Assembly: GCF_021295345.1 (NCBI RefSeq)
Contig: NZ_JAIMJB010000011.1
Location: 62,001-126,000 of the forward strand
Reading direction: 5' to 3'
Origin: Motilimonas eburnea
Lineage (GTDB): Bacteria; Pseudomonadota; Gammaproteobacteria; Enterobacterales; CBDFNC01
DNA: 64,000 bases
The translations under genes were made by a program, and so were the position numbers. Under the pieces are notes generated by a model. It saw only the letters and a list, made by a program, of their open reading frames with translations, was not told the DNA's origin and did no database searches. This document shows positions 1 to 9,675 of this stretch, piece by piece (the first letter of the stretch is position 1; each line of letters begins with the position of its first letter).

Positions 1-581
1 AAGAGGCTCATCCAACGAAAGCGGATCTGGCTTAACTCCTCCCGTTGATGCTTATGGATAGGGTTATTGCGCTTGATAAAGCGCCAAATCAGACCAAAGT
101 AACAAGCCGCTTGTACTAAGGTAAGGCTTGGCAATAGCAGGGCGTAAACATCAATTTGTTGAGCTTGAGACAAGATAGGAATGCTAGCTTGTACATCGGA
201 TGCCTTCAGCCAGTGATAGAGCATAATGGTAAGAACAATCAGACCCACAGCGATGGCCGTTAAGCTGTGCTTGACGATATTGAGCTTGGCTTCGGGCTGC
301 AAACTGGCTTTACAATAACCATAAAGAATCGGCATTAACAGAAAATAACTCGGGTATAGCAGTGGCAAGATCACGTGCATGGGGAGCGGCGTGAGCCCCT
401 TGCTGATCAGTCCAGTGAAAAAATACCAACCTATTAGCACGAAGAGCGTAACCAAGAGTCGATTTGCCTTTGACTTCTCCTGCGATAGGTTTAGATAAAG
501 GGCAAATGCAAAGCAATGCAAACCGCCCAGCAGCGAAAGCCACCAGTAGGCTTGGGTAAAGATATCGTGTAAATCGTTCAT
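1..581 (-). CDS. Partial N-terminal membrane domain, probably of an AraC-type membrane regulator
   Basis: An open frame of 193 codons starts at ATG 579-581 and runs off the left window edge, so the C-terminus is missing. GAGGAG lies a few bases upstream of the start. The product begins MNDLHDIFTQAYWW and has several hydrophobic helices in a row, with the pattern GGLHCFAFALYL then ANRLLVTLFVLIGW near residues 19-50. That pattern is typical of the multi-helix N-terminal domain placed before an AraC-type helix-turn-helix domain in some membrane regulators. The DNA-binding domain itself is outside the window, so the class is inferred from the N-terminus only. Confidence 0.6.
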   Translation of the reverse strand, partial: MNDLHDIFTQAYWWLSLLGGLHCFAFALYLNLSQEKSKANRLLVTLFVLIGWYFFTGLISKGLTPLPMHVILPLLYPSYFLLMPILYGYCKASLQPEAKLNIVKHSLTAIAVGLIVLTIMLYHWLKASDVQASIPILSQAQQIDVYALLLPSLTLVQAACYFGLIWRFIKRNNPIHKHQREELSQIRFRWMSL

Positions 582-740
582 TGCGCTCCTCGTTTAGGTG
601 TAGCCAAGGTTACCTTAGTTTGGTCAATCTTGGTACTGAGATATCATAGCCAACTCGGCTTAAGGGACTGACAAGTTTGAGCAAATTGACCGGTTGATAC
701 GTATATTAAGTTTGATAAGTAGAATTGCAGTGAGTAAAAC

Positions 741-2045
741 ATGACGGATAAAAGCGGCGCTAAAGTGCCTGTATCGCGGATTGCGCGATTATCTAAAATT
801 GGCTCCTTGGCCGCTAAGGTTGCCGGCAATATGGCCTATCAGGGGGCGAGGCAGTTAACCCAAGGGCAAGCGCCGTCATTTAACCAACTGTTAATGCAAC
901 CCAAAAACATCGAGCACTTAGCGGATAAATTAGCCAATCTGCGTGGTGCAGCAATGAAGCTGGGCCAGTTGCTCTCGATGGACGCAGGTGAATTGTTACC
1001 TCCAGAATTAAGTACTTTGCTCGATAAACTACGCAGTAATGCGCAGCCTATGGCCCATAAACAGCTGGTCAATCTATTGGTGGATGAGTGGGGGCAGGCA
1101 TGGTTGGACAAGTTTAGTCATTTCGAATTGCGGCCGTTTGCCAGTGCATCAATAGGTCAAGTACATCTTGCTTATGATGAGCAAGTGAAAAAGTTAGCGG
1201 TCAAGGTGCAATATCCGGGAGTTAAAGCGTCAATCAGCAGTGATGTGGACAATGTCGCGACGTTGTTAAAACTGTCTGGACTATTACCATCACACTTAAA
1301 TCTAGCCCCGTTATTTGCAGAAGCGAAGCAGCAATTGTTGGTGGAGGCCAGCTATCGCCAAGAGGCTGAATACATCGCCGCTTATGCTGAGCATTTAACG
1401 CAGCACCACTTTGTTTTGCCACAAGTCAATCAGAGCTTGAGTAACGATAATCTGTTAGTGATGTCATTTGTTGAAGGGGTGGCGATTGATGAATGCGGTG
1501 AGTTAACTCAATTGCAACGAGACAAGATAGCCAGTCGTTTGATTGGGCTGTTTTTCCAAGAGTTGTTTGAATTTCGACTAATGCAGACGGATCCAAACTT
1601 TGCCAATTATGTGTATCAAGCTGACACAGGCAAGATTGGTTTGTTGGATTTTGGGGCAACGCGCGTTATTCCCCCCCAGATCAGCCAAGGCTATTTAGCT
1701 TTGATCAGCGCCGGTGCCAAACAAGATCAGGACGCCATGTTCGATGCGGCTAAGCAAATCGGTTTTTTCAAGCAAGATATCGACCCTGATTATCTCGCCG
1801 CGGTGCTGGGTCTGTTTGCCTTAGCTTGTGAGCCCTTGCGTCACCAAGGCCCTTATCACTTTGGTCAGAGCCAATTGGCACAGCGTATCAAAGCCGCGGG
1901 TAGCGCCATTAATCGTGATAAATCACAATGGCACACGCCGCCTGTCGACGCCTTGTTCATTCATCGTAAACTGGCTGGCTTGTATTTGTTGGCAGCGAAA
2001 CTGGATGCTCAGGTGGATGTCAGGGAATTGTTTTCGCCATATTGA
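741..2045 (+). CDS. ABC1/UbiB-family atypical kinase-like protein
   Basis: A 434-residue member of the UbiB/AarF/ADCK protein-kinase-like family, whose members support ubiquinone synthesis or lipid homeostasis. The family KxGQ signature is at residues 73-76 (MKLGQLLS). An alanine/serine-rich nucleotide loop follows (PFASASIGQVHLAY, about 132-145). The ATP-site lysine is likely K155 in LAVKVQYPG. A QTDPNFANY catalytic-loop motif and an LLDFG metal-binding motif lie further on. No terminal membrane helices like those of E. coli UbiB are seen, so it is more like the stand-alone AarF/ABC1 paralogue than ubiB of the ubiquinone operon. Start ATG 741; the ribosome-binding site is weak. Substrate unknown. 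Confidence 0.85.
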   Translation: MTDKSGAKVPVSRIARLSKIGSLAAKVAGNMAYQGARQLTQGQAPSFNQLLMQPKNIEHLADKLANLRGAAMKLGQLLSMDAGELLPPELSTLLDKLRSNAQPMAHKQLVNLLVDEWGQAWLDKFSHFELRPFASASIGQVHLAYDEQVKKLAVKVQYPGVKASISSDVDNVATLLKLSGLLPSHLNLAPLFAEAKQQLLVEASYRQEAEYIAAYAEHLTQHHFVLPQVNQSLSNDNLLVMSFVEGVAIDECGELTQLQRDKIASRLIGLFFQELFEFRLMQTDPNFANYVYQADTGKIGLLDFGATRVIPPQISQGYLALISAGAKQDQDAMFDAAKQIGFFKQDIDPDYLAAVLGLFALACEPLRHQGPYHFGQSQLAQRIKAAGSAINRDKSQWHTPPVDALFIHRKLAGLYLLAAKLDAQVDVRELFSPY

Positions 2046-2191
2046 TCATTTTCAGGTGCGAGTGAGCGACTGACGCTAATTTGGATTTAACTCTCTTTTG
2101 GATTTAATGGCTGTTATTGCTGCCCTATCACAATATTTGTGCTTGGTAAATGTGGCAGACTAAAACCATGGCATAAAGATAAGGCAAGGCT

Positions 2192-3613
2192 GTGGGATTA
2201 AAGATTGAGATCGGGGATTGGCGGCTATTTGAAGCTCGCAATCAGTTAGTAAGGGGTGAAGAAGTCGTTCAACTTGACCAGAAGCAATGTGAATTGCTTA
2301 TGTTATTGGTGCAATACGCCGATCAGTTGGTGACCAAAGAGCAGATTTTACAGCAGGTTTGGCCTGATCGAGTCGTCAATGAAGACGTTATTTATGTTGC
2401 TATAAATGGTTTACGTAAGGCATTTTCGGATAGCGCTCGTTCACCTCGATATATAAAAACCATAGCGGGTAAAGGCTATCGCTTGATAGCTGATGTGACC
2501 CAAACGCACTCGCTAACGACGAGATGTGTTGAAAATAAATCGAAAAAGGCGAGCGTTATGGCTAAACGTTGGCTGGCTGGTGGCCTGATTGTGGGCGTGA
2601 GTTTATTAGCCACTTGGCTTGTCACTCATTTTCGAGATACTTCCACTAGCCCTGTTGTTTTGAGCAGGACAGCAATCGAGCAACTGCAGCAGGCTAAGTA
2701 CCTATTAAGCCAATCCCCTGCGCAAGTTGAGCATGCCGAAATCCTACTTAATAAGTTGATCCAGCTCGAGCCCGAATATGGCCCCGCTTACAGCGAATTA
2801 GCTGGGCTTAAAATGCGCAACATTTTTGCTAGTGATCCGTTACTTGAGCAGCAAAAATTCGAGGTTGAGGAGTTGTTACAAAAAGCATTGAAATTCGCCC
2901 CTGAAGATAGATTGGCGCATCAGCGTTTGGCTAATCTTTATTTTTTGGTGCTAGGTGATTTTGCGAAAGCCAAGCAGCATTTTGAATTAGCTTTGCCTTT
3001 GGTTGCTTCTCACTATTTTTATAGCCAATTCTTGTTAGCTATGGGGGATTTTAACGGGGCACATCAACAATTAGATGCCTTTATCCAGCTCTATCCCCAA
3101 GGCTATTCCAAGGAGAGCTCGGCATGGATTTATTCTATGAGCCGTCAATATGATTTAGCGCTGCGGGAATTAGACAAGCTGGAGCAGATAGGTCAAGACA
3201 GTTTTTACTATCATGTTTCCCGCCAAGCTATTGCAGAATTAACAGGCGATCAGGAGCAGGCATTTAAAGAATTGGCAATATTGATGCGGCGAGCAGGGTA
3301 TTCATCATCGGCTGTTGCTGAAGTAACGCATCGTTTTCAGCAAGGAGGGTTGAGTCAGGTTTACGCTTGGTTAGCCTTTGATGACGATCTGCAACTAGAC
3401 ATTGGCCAATATGATCCACCGATGTCGAGGGCGCGCTATGCCATTGGGAGTGGAGATTATGAGGCGGCATTAACTTGCCTTGAACAAGCTTTCTCGCAAC
3501 ATCGAGTGGAACTTTTATGGTTAGCGGTTGATCCTAAATATCAGCCGTTGCATGGTCTACCACGCTTTAATGCTTTGTTAGCAGAATTAGGACTGAATTT
3601 GCCTTCCTCCTAG
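2192..3613 (+). CDS. CadC/ToxR-type membrane transcriptional regulator with TPR-like periplasmic part
   Basis: A 473-residue protein starting at GTG 2192 with AAGG just upstream. Residues about 10-100 form an OmpR/CadC-type winged helix (QCELLMLLVQYADQLVTKEQ, then AINGLRKAF and KTIAGKGYRLIA). A single hydrophobic segment at about 125-145 (LAGGLIVGVSLLATWLVTHF) would anchor it in the inner membrane. The remaining 320 residues are helical and TPR-like and should lie in the periplasm as a sensor. ToxR/CadC proteins activate genes directly from the membrane without phosphorylation. The target is unknown; the gene next downstream is a secreted beta-propeller in the same orientation. Confidence 0.85.
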   Translation: MGLKIEIGDWRLFEARNQLVRGEEVVQLDQKQCELLMLLVQYADQLVTKEQILQQVWPDRVVNEDVIYVAINGLRKAFSDSARSPRYIKTIAGKGYRLIADVTQTHSLTTRCVENKSKKASVMAKRWLAGGLIVGVSLLATWLVTHFRDTSTSPVVLSRTAIEQLQQAKYLLSQSPAQVEHAEILLNKLIQLEPEYGPAYSELAGLKMRNIFASDPLLEQQKFEVEELLQKALKFAPEDRLAHQRLANLYFLVLGDFAKAKQHFELALPLVASHYFYSQFLLAMGDFNGAHQQLDAFIQLYPQGYSKESSAWIYSMSRQYDLALRELDKLEQIGQDSFYYHVSRQAIAELTGDQEQAFKELAILMRRAGYSSSAVAEVTHRFQQGGLSQVYAWLAFDDDLQLDIGQYDPPMSRARYAIGSGDYEAALTCLEQAFSQHRVELLWLAVDPKYQPLHGLPRFNALLAELGLNLPSS

Positions 3614-3765
3614 AGCAGTTGGAAAATTTTGACGAAATTAACAACGGTGGCAAGCCATCTAACCTGCTCGCTTTAGCCTTTAGAACTCTTTAGATAGCAT
3701 TTCAGGACAATTTAGTTGTGAGTCGCTATTTTTTTCAGAGCGATAACAATTAAAGGAGCGAAGCG

Positions 3766-4935
3766 ATGTCCTGCTATCAAGATTCTTACTATTTGAGAAA
3801 ACGATTCATGGGGGCTTTGATGGCGCTACTCTGGTGTGCCTCATTGGAGGCAGCCGCAGCGTCAGGTGAGTTGATTGCCCAATTTAAAACCCAAGGGCCA
3901 ATCTGGTCTAACATTACCATAGCAGACGAGATGGTCTATTTTGGCAGTGATGACGGTAACCTTTATGCGCTTGACGCCAATAGTCATCGATTAGTTTGGC
4001 AGTTTGAAACCGGCGATAAGGTACGTTCAACGCCGCTCGTTGAGGGAGGGGTGGTTTATTTTAGCAGTGATGATGGTTACGTTTATGCTCTCAACAAACA
4101 AGATGGTAAGAAGCTCTGGCGTTTTGACCTTGATGATGGTCACCGCCTACGTCAATTACCAGCTAATGAGCCGCCTTGGTTTTATGACTACCGGAAATCG
4201 TCACCCGTTTTCAATGATGGTGTGATTTATGTGGGCAGTGCTGATCAATATTTCTATGCCATTGATGCCAAAAGTGGAAAACTGCGCTGGCGGTTTAAAA
4301 CTGCTGGCAAAATTCGTGCTACGGCTTCGTTTTTAGACAACAAGGTCTTTATCAGCTCTTGGGATGGTAATACCTATGCGCTAGATAAGCGAAGTGGTGA
4401 ACAATTATGGTTTCACGCTAGCCATCGTTTGATTAACTCAGACCCCAAGGTAGTTGGTAAGTATGTAGTGATAGGCTCGAGAAATGCACGTTTATATGCG
4501 TTAAACAGTGCCACGGGCGAAGTGGAGTGGCAGTACCTTTTTCGTGATGGCTCATGGGTTGAGTCGAGTGCGGTAGCCACACCGGATGCGCAGTATTTTT
4601 ATATTGGCACATCGGATGGCAAAAAATTACTCAAGTTCAATGGCAACACGGGGGAGCCAGTGTGGCAATTTAACACCCAGGGGTGGTCTTGGGGGGCTCC
4701 CTTACTTGACGGGGATATAGTGTACATAGGGGCAATGGGGGCAGATGGCTATTGGACTAAAGTGGTACGTGGTTTTTATGGGGTCAATGCCGCTTCGGGA
4801 GAGCTGACTTGGCAATATCAACCCGAAAAAATAGCCGGTTATGTTAATGGTGGTGTTTTTGCCACGCCAGCGGTTCATAAGGGGCAGCTTTGGGTTGCTG
4901 ATTTAGATGGTCGCGTTCGGGTGTTTACTCGTTAA
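3766..4935 (+). CDS. Secreted PQQ-type beta-propeller protein
   Basis: A 389-residue protein with a strong ribosome-binding site (AAAGGAGCG) before ATG 3766. The N-terminus has a basic stretch then a hydrophobic core (MGALMALLWCASLEAAAAS), consistent with a Sec signal peptide. The rest is seven or eight repeats of the YxGSxDGxxYALDxxxGxxxW type, for example at FGSDDGNLYALD, VGSADQYFYAID and ISSWDGNTYALD. These are blades of a PQQ-quinoprotein/BamB-like propeller. No dehydrogenase active-site motif or haem site is visible. A scaffold or binding role outside the cytoplasm is more likely than an enzyme. A cell-shape or envelope partner cannot be named. Confidence 0.8.
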   Translation: MSCYQDSYYLRKRFMGALMALLWCASLEAAAASGELIAQFKTQGPIWSNITIADEMVYFGSDDGNLYALDANSHRLVWQFETGDKVRSTPLVEGGVVYFSSDDGYVYALNKQDGKKLWRFDLDDGHRLRQLPANEPPWFYDYRKSSPVFNDGVIYVGSADQYFYAIDAKSGKLRWRFKTAGKIRATASFLDNKVFISSWDGNTYALDKRSGEQLWFHASHRLINSDPKVVGKYVVIGSRNARLYALNSATGEVEWQYLFRDGSWVESSAVATPDAQYFYIGTSDGKKLLKFNGNTGEPVWQFNTQGWSWGAPLLDGDIVYIGAMGADGYWTKVVRGFYGVNAASGELTWQYQPEKIAGYVNGGVFATPAVHKGQLWVADLDGRVRVFTR

Positions 4936-4945
4936 CAGCTAATAA

Positions 4946-4974
4946 AAAAGCCCAGCTGAGTTGGCTGGGCTTTT
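4946..4974. terminator. Bidirectional rho-independent terminator
   Basis: Perfect stem AAAAGCCCAGC / GCTGGGCTTTT with a 7-base loop, flanked by A and T runs on either side. It sits between the convergent ends of the beta-propeller gene and the acetyl-CoA carboxylase gene and can serve both strands. Confidence 0.9.
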
Positions 4975-4990
4975 GTGCTTTAGGGGCTAA

Positions 4991-7900
4991 TTACTTCATT
5001 GGCTTAACAATGAAGAGCAGATCGCCACTAGAAACCTGCTGACCGCTGGTGTTCATGATGCGCTCAATGCGGTACTTCTGATCTTCTGGGTAGATAATCG
5101 CGCCTTTGCGGTTAAACCCAGCAAGATTGACCTTAGAGAACATCTTCATCGCTTCCATCAAGCCTAAGGTTTGGTTGAGGGTGACGATGTCGCCTTCTTT
5201 TACAAAGTCTGGCTCACTTGGTGATGAGGCGGTGTAGAAGATACCGGCACTTTGTGCAATGACCTTAAGCTCGTCAGAGCCTTCCACCTTGATTGAATCG
5301 GCATTTGAAGCACCTGCAACCGTAGCCGCGGCTTCCATTTCTGCGATCAACGCGTCTTGGTCTAGCTCGGCCATCAACTTAGGTAAGTAGTTGGTGTCGT
5401 AGACGCCAGCACGGAAGGTTTCATCTTTAAGGATGCGCTTCAACAATGGAATGTTAGTCGCGATACCTTTGATAACAACCGAATCGAGGTAGTCGTACAG
5501 TTTCTCAACCGTGTCTTCACGATCTTTACCCTTGATGATGATTTGAGCAATCAAGCTGTCGTAGTAAGGCGATACTTCTTTGCCTTCGGCGATCATGGCC
5601 ATGATTTCCACGTCATCACGCTCAGGTAGTACACATTCGGTCACTAAACCTGGGTTGGGCACTAATTGCATCACGCCGTTTGAGTCCATGGCGGCTTTTT
5701 CGGCAGTGACGCGCACTTCAATGGCATAACCGTCTTGTACTGGCTGCATGCTTTCAATGCTTTCACCCGAGGCAATGTTGTATTGGGCTGAAACGATATC
5801 CACACCCGACGTTGCTTCAGTGACAGGGTGCTCTACTTGCAGACGCGTGTTCATTTCCATGAAGTAAACGTCGTTGGCGTCTAGGTCGTAAATAAATTCA
5901 ACCGTGCCCGCACCAAAGTAATTCACGGCATCGGCAATCGCGGCGGTGTACTTGTAAACGCGCTCTTCCAGATCTTTTGGCAGCATGGTTGATGCTGATT
6001 CTTCAACCACTTTCTGGTTGTTACGTTGCACCGAACAGTCACGTAGGCCCAGTACACGGGTATTGCCAAATTTGTCACGCAGTAGTTGCACTTCGATATG
6101 ACGTAATGAAGTGACGTATTTCTCTAGGTAGAGGTCGCCATTACCAAAGGCGGCACGGGCTTCAGCACTGATTTGCTGGTAAAGCTCGTACATGTCTTCA
6201 GCTTTTTCAACCACTTGGATACCTTTACCGCCGCCACCGTTAACGGCTTTTAGCAATACTGGGTAGCCAATCTTCTCGGCAATATCTTCGGCCTGTTCGG
6301 CGCTGCTAAGAATACCGTGCGAACCGGGTACCACAGGTACCTTGTTGTCTTGTGCCGTCTTGATGGCGTTAGACTTGTTACCCATGGTCGACATACTTTG
6401 GGTGCTTGGACCGATAAAGTTAATGCCGTGGTTAACACACATGCTGGCAAATTGTGGGCTTTCCGATAGGAAGCCGATACCTGGGTGCAGTGAGTCAACT
6501 TGCTCGTGTTCAGCAACACGCAATACCGAGTAACCGTTGAGGTAACTTTCGTCCGAGGTGTTACCACCCAGACAGACTAGGCGATCATTTGGTCGTAGCA
6601 TATCTGCCGGCACTGAGGTCATATCAGGATCCGATGCGACCAATACCACGTCGATGTTGTTTTCTTGCGCCTTGCGGATCAGTTTAACAGCAGTACAGCC
6701 GCGAGCATGGATCAAGGTGCGTTTAACGGGCTTCATTAGCTCCACAGGGTTAACCTGTTTCGCTTCATTTAGCTCGGCGTCTGGCTGAGGGACAAAACCC
6801 GATAAGGCACGATTGATCACTTCTTCAATGGTATTGGTCGGCATTGGCATGGCCACGTCAATATCACGAAGTTTCTGATCGAGATCGTCGGAGAATGGGT
6901 TCTTCACTAGACCCGCCATTGAGCCCGGTGTCACCGATAAATAGTTAGACAGGGTTGAGGTAGATGGCAAGTAGGCCGGTACCACCATTTGCCCTGCAAA
7001 CGGCATGTTAGTGCCCGATAGGTAGTAAGTTTGTGCAAGTGGGTGGGTTACAAAACTGGCTTGTGCACCACCGGTACAGTCACCGTATCCAAACATCACT
7101 ATAGGCAGTTCGTTATCACGTACAAAACGGGTGATACGGTCGTTCACCACTGCCATTGAGAATAGCGCTGATGCACCTTCTTTTGTTTGCATACCACCCG
7201 AGCTGATAAAGGCGATAACAGGCAAGTGTTGCTTCGCACATTCAACTAATAGGGCACAGAATTTCTCGGCACTGGCCATATCGAAGGCACCGGCTTGGAA
7301 TGCGGTGTTTGATACTGCGATACCGACGCGTTGGTTTTTGCCTTCGCTGAGTTGGAAATCAGCAAAACCTGTGACAAGACCACAAGGCTTGATGCCTTTA
7401 TCGAGGGCGTCTTCTACCGATAAACGAAAACCTGGGAAATCAAGCAAGTTGGCTGTGATCATGTTGCCATTGATTTCTTTGAAGTTGGCAAAGAATTTGG
7501 CAACGATGTCTTCGTAGTTTTTGTTACCTTTGCGTTTTTCATCGCGCAGTAAGCCTTGAATTAACAAGTCTTGGTAGCCCATGGTTAAACGGTTCCAGAA
7601 GTCTTTGCGACGACCGATACGCATAGGGTTAATGGCGCCTTTGTAACTTTCTTTGTCTTGCTCTGTTTCGTAGTATTCTGGCAACAAGCGCTCAAAGAAG
7701 TAAGTTAAGATAACGAATAAGCTGTCGTTTAGCTGAGGGAAACCAATACTCTTCCATTGCTCTACTTTAGACAGTAAGTCGCCACGGTGTGATTGAGCGA
7801 GGAAGAATTTAAGCCAATGGTTAAAGGCGGCTTTTTGTTCTACCGGATCACCTTTGCCGACTTTCTCAAGTGCGGCTTCCAGCGATTCGTTCATCAGTTT

Positions 7901-9556
7901 AGACACCGACGTACGAGATAGGGCCTGCTTGTCCATTGCTTCTTTAGCGATGCTGGCTAGGTTACCTATGGTGTTATCGTATAACTGGTTGAAAATTAGA
8001 ATGTTACGACATTCTTGTATAAAGTCTTCGCGCAGTTCTTTGTGAACGATAACATCCACCACAGTTAGCTCGTTAAGATCTGGCCAACCTTTGGTTACCG
8101 GGTTGGTTTTTTCATCTTGTAGGTAACGAATCAAAGCACGGAAGTTATTGGTTGCGCTTGATTTCCAGCGGTTGTAAAGGGACAAGCTCAAGTTAAATAG
8201 TAAAGCTTGTTTGGCCTTTTCGAAGTTTTCTTTAGGCTCACCTAAGATCAACTTGGTTAGCACGTTACGCTCGGTGCCGACTTCATCACGCTTGGCAATA
8301 AAGTTTTTCCAATCTTTCGCCAGTTGATCGTCGTATTTAATGTTGTCAGGCGCTTCTAACCAAGACTCAAATACACGGCGTTGATCTTCTTTAATACGTG
8401 CTTTGAGGTCACCTTCTGGCACTTCAAGTTTAGACAGGCGGCCGTACTGGTCTTCAGGAATAGAGTGAATGCGCGAGCGCAAGGTTAAGTAGCGCATATA
8501 GCGATAGGCCAAACCGAATGCATTGTTATGCACGGTTGGGTTTTTCGCTAGGTGGAATGACGATGCATCCTCTACCGCTTGCAGGTGTTTAGAAGGCGCT
8601 AAATAGCGGCTTAAACTGCGGTGGTAGTGTTCAAGAATATCAGGGTATTTGCGAACAAATTCGATAGACGCGCTTTCAATCGAGTTAATCGAAGACACGA
8701 TGGCTTTTTGCAGATTGCGCTGGCGTTCATCTTGGTCAACCGGTGAAAAGTCGATGATGCCATCAATACAGCCATTGGTGTATAGCTCTTCAGGTGACAC
8801 ACCCACGAACTTGGCACATTCTTGCCAAGACAAGTTGTACTTGCGGGCAATGCTTTGTAAGCCCTTTGGTTGGATGGTGTTGAAGATACCGTCGCGTACC
8901 GATAACAAAATGTTAGCGGTGGCAAGAGGAATAGCACCACCAGAGTAACCAACACCGATAATGATACCGACAGTCGGCACGTCAACATTGGCGCTCTCTG
9001 CGATCATTTGTGAAATGCTATGAGCCTGGTTGCCTGCGTTAGCCACTTCGCCCGCGTCGGCTCCCGGTGTGTCGATGAGGTAAACAATCGGCAGCGCCAT
9101 CTCTGAGTATTTACGAATGGCTTTACTGGCGGCCTTGTGATGCTCTGGCATCCAAGCACCGTTATTGGTGCTGCGCTCTTGCGCTATGATGCCCACACGA
9201 CGGGTATAACCACCAAAATCGAGGTCCATTTCGGCACAGTAAAACGGGCCTTGGCTCGTTTCACTGATTACTTTGCCGTTAAATCCTGCGATGACATCTT
9301 TCGCACTTGGACGTTTGTTGTCTTCAGCTGGCTGCACAGTACGTGCGATATAGGCATCAACATCCAGTTTTTTGATGGCTTTTAAATTAGATTGAATTTT
9401 GTCATCGGCGATCAAGCCATCTAATTGGGCTACGACAGAAGGCAGACTGTTGTCAGGAAACAGAGAAAAATCTTTCGCGAGATGTTCGGCCTGGACAAAT
9501 AGAGGGTCTGCGCCCTTGCTCATTTCCAGAAACGAGGATGTTGGTTTACCAGCCAT
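4991..9556 (-). CDS. Single-chain acetyl-CoA carboxylase (CT-alpha, CT-beta, BC, BCCP fusion)
   Basis: A 1521-residue protein carrying all parts of acetyl-CoA carboxylase, which makes malonyl-CoA for fatty acid synthesis. Domain order: an AccA-like carboxyltransferase (about 90-330; LIDTPGADAGEVANAGNQA), a helical linker (about 330-680), an AccD-like carboxyltransferase (about 700-930; AFISSGGMQTKEG), biotin carboxylase (about 950-1390; ATP-grasp loop KAVNGGGGKGIQVV), and a C-terminal biotinyl domain with the biotin lysine K1471 in EAMKMF. The AccD zinc finger is not visible. The order differs from the eukaryotic enzyme (BC-BCCP-CT). Start ATG 9556 is preceded by AAGGATAG. I recall similar fused genes in Shewanella. 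Substrate could also be another acyl-CoA. The divergent LysR gene is the likely regulator. Confidence 0.85.
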   Translation of the reverse strand: MAGKPTSSFLEMSKGADPLFVQAEHLAKDFSLFPDNSLPSVVAQLDGLIADDKIQSNLKAIKKLDVDAYIARTVQPAEDNKRPSAKDVIAGFNGKVISETSQGPFYCAEMDLDFGGYTRRVGIIAQERSTNNGAWMPEHHKAASKAIRKYSEMALPIVYLIDTPGADAGEVANAGNQAHSISQMIAESANVDVPTVGIIIGVGYSGGAIPLATANILLSVRDGIFNTIQPKGLQSIARKYNLSWQECAKFVGVSPEELYTNGCIDGIIDFSPVDQDERQRNLQKAIVSSINSIESASIEFVRKYPDILEHYHRSLSRYLAPSKHLQAVEDASSFHLAKNPTVHNNAFGLAYRYMRYLTLRSRIHSIPEDQYGRLSKLEVPEGDLKARIKEDQRRVFESWLEAPDNIKYDDQLAKDWKNFIAKRDEVGTERNVLTKLILGEPKENFEKAKQALLFNLSLSLYNRWKSSATNNFRALIRYLQDEKTNPVTKGWPDLNELTVVDVIVHKELREDFIQECRNILIFNQLYDNTIGNLASIAKEAMDKQALSRTSVSKLMNESLEAALEKVGKGDPVEQKAAFNHWLKFFLAQSHRGDLLSKVEQWKSIGFPQLNDSLFVILTYFFERLLPEYYETEQDKESYKGAINPMRIGRRKDFWNRLTMGYQDLLIQGLLRDEKRKGNKNYEDIVAKFFANFKEINGNMITANLLDFPGFRLSVEDALDKGIKPCGLVTGFADFQLSEGKNQRVGIAVSNTAFQAGAFDMASAEKFCALLVECAKQHLPVIAFISSGGMQTKEGASALFSMAVVNDRITRFVRDNELPIVMFGYGDCTGGAQASFVTHPLAQTYYLSGTNMPFAGQMVVPAYLPSTSTLSNYLSVTPGSMAGLVKNPFSDDLDQKLRDIDVAMPMPTNTIEEVINRALSGFVPQPDAELNEAKQVNPVELMKPVKRTLIHARGCTAVKLIRKAQENNIDVVLVASDPDMTSVPADMLRPNDRLVCLGGNTSDESYLNGYSVLRVAEHEQVDSLHPGIGFLSESPQFASMCVNHGINFIGPSTQSMSTMGNKSNAIKTAQDNKVPVVPGSHGILSSAEQAEDIAEKIGYPVLLKAVNGGGGKGIQVVEKAEDMYELYQQISAEARAAFGNGDLYLEKYVTSLRHIEVQLLRDKFGNTRVLGLRDCSVQRNNQKVVEESASTMLPKDLEERVYKYTAAIADAVNYFGAGTVEFIYDLDANDVYFMEMNTRLQVEHPVTEATSGVDIVSAQYNIASGESIESMQPVQDGYAIEVRVTAEKAAMDSNGVMQLVPNPGLVTECVLPERDDVEIMAMIAEGKEVSPYYDSLIAQIIIKGKDREDTVEKLYDYLDSVVIKGIATNIPLLKRILKDETFRAGVYDTNYLPKLMAELDQDALIAEMEAAATVAGASNADSIKVEGSDELKVIAQSAGIFYTASSPSEPDFVKEGDIVTLNQTLGLMEAMKMFSKVNLAGFNRKGAIIYPEDQKYRIERIMNTSGQQVSSGDLLFIVKPMK

Positions 9557-9646
9557 ACACTATCCTTATTATTTCATACACGTATATAGGTGGCATAATC
9601 TACAACAAACTGAATTGTGATACTATGCTTTGCAGGTAAACAGCAC

Positions 9647-9662
9647 GTTCCAAATATGGAAC
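9647..9662. promoter_or_regulatory. Palindromic LysR-type operator candidate
   Basis: GTTCC-N6-GGAAC is an exact 5-bp dyad containing a T-N11-A match (49 to 61 of the 9600s), the usual core of LysR-family sites. It lies 13 bases before the lysR start codon and in the intergenic region shared with the carboxylase gene. Binding by the adjacent regulator is inferred. Confidence 0.45.
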
Positions 9663-9675
9663 AGCAGGAAAAAAT

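Noticed and set aside
310-543. 77-residue minus-strand open frame near the left edge
   Set aside because: It is an out-of-frame reading inside the partial membrane-regulator gene, which has the better start signal and membrane pattern.
6250-8988. Several 100- to 130-residue open frames inside the carboxylase gene
   Set aside because: All lie within the strongly supported 1521-residue gene in other frames and show no protein family motifs.
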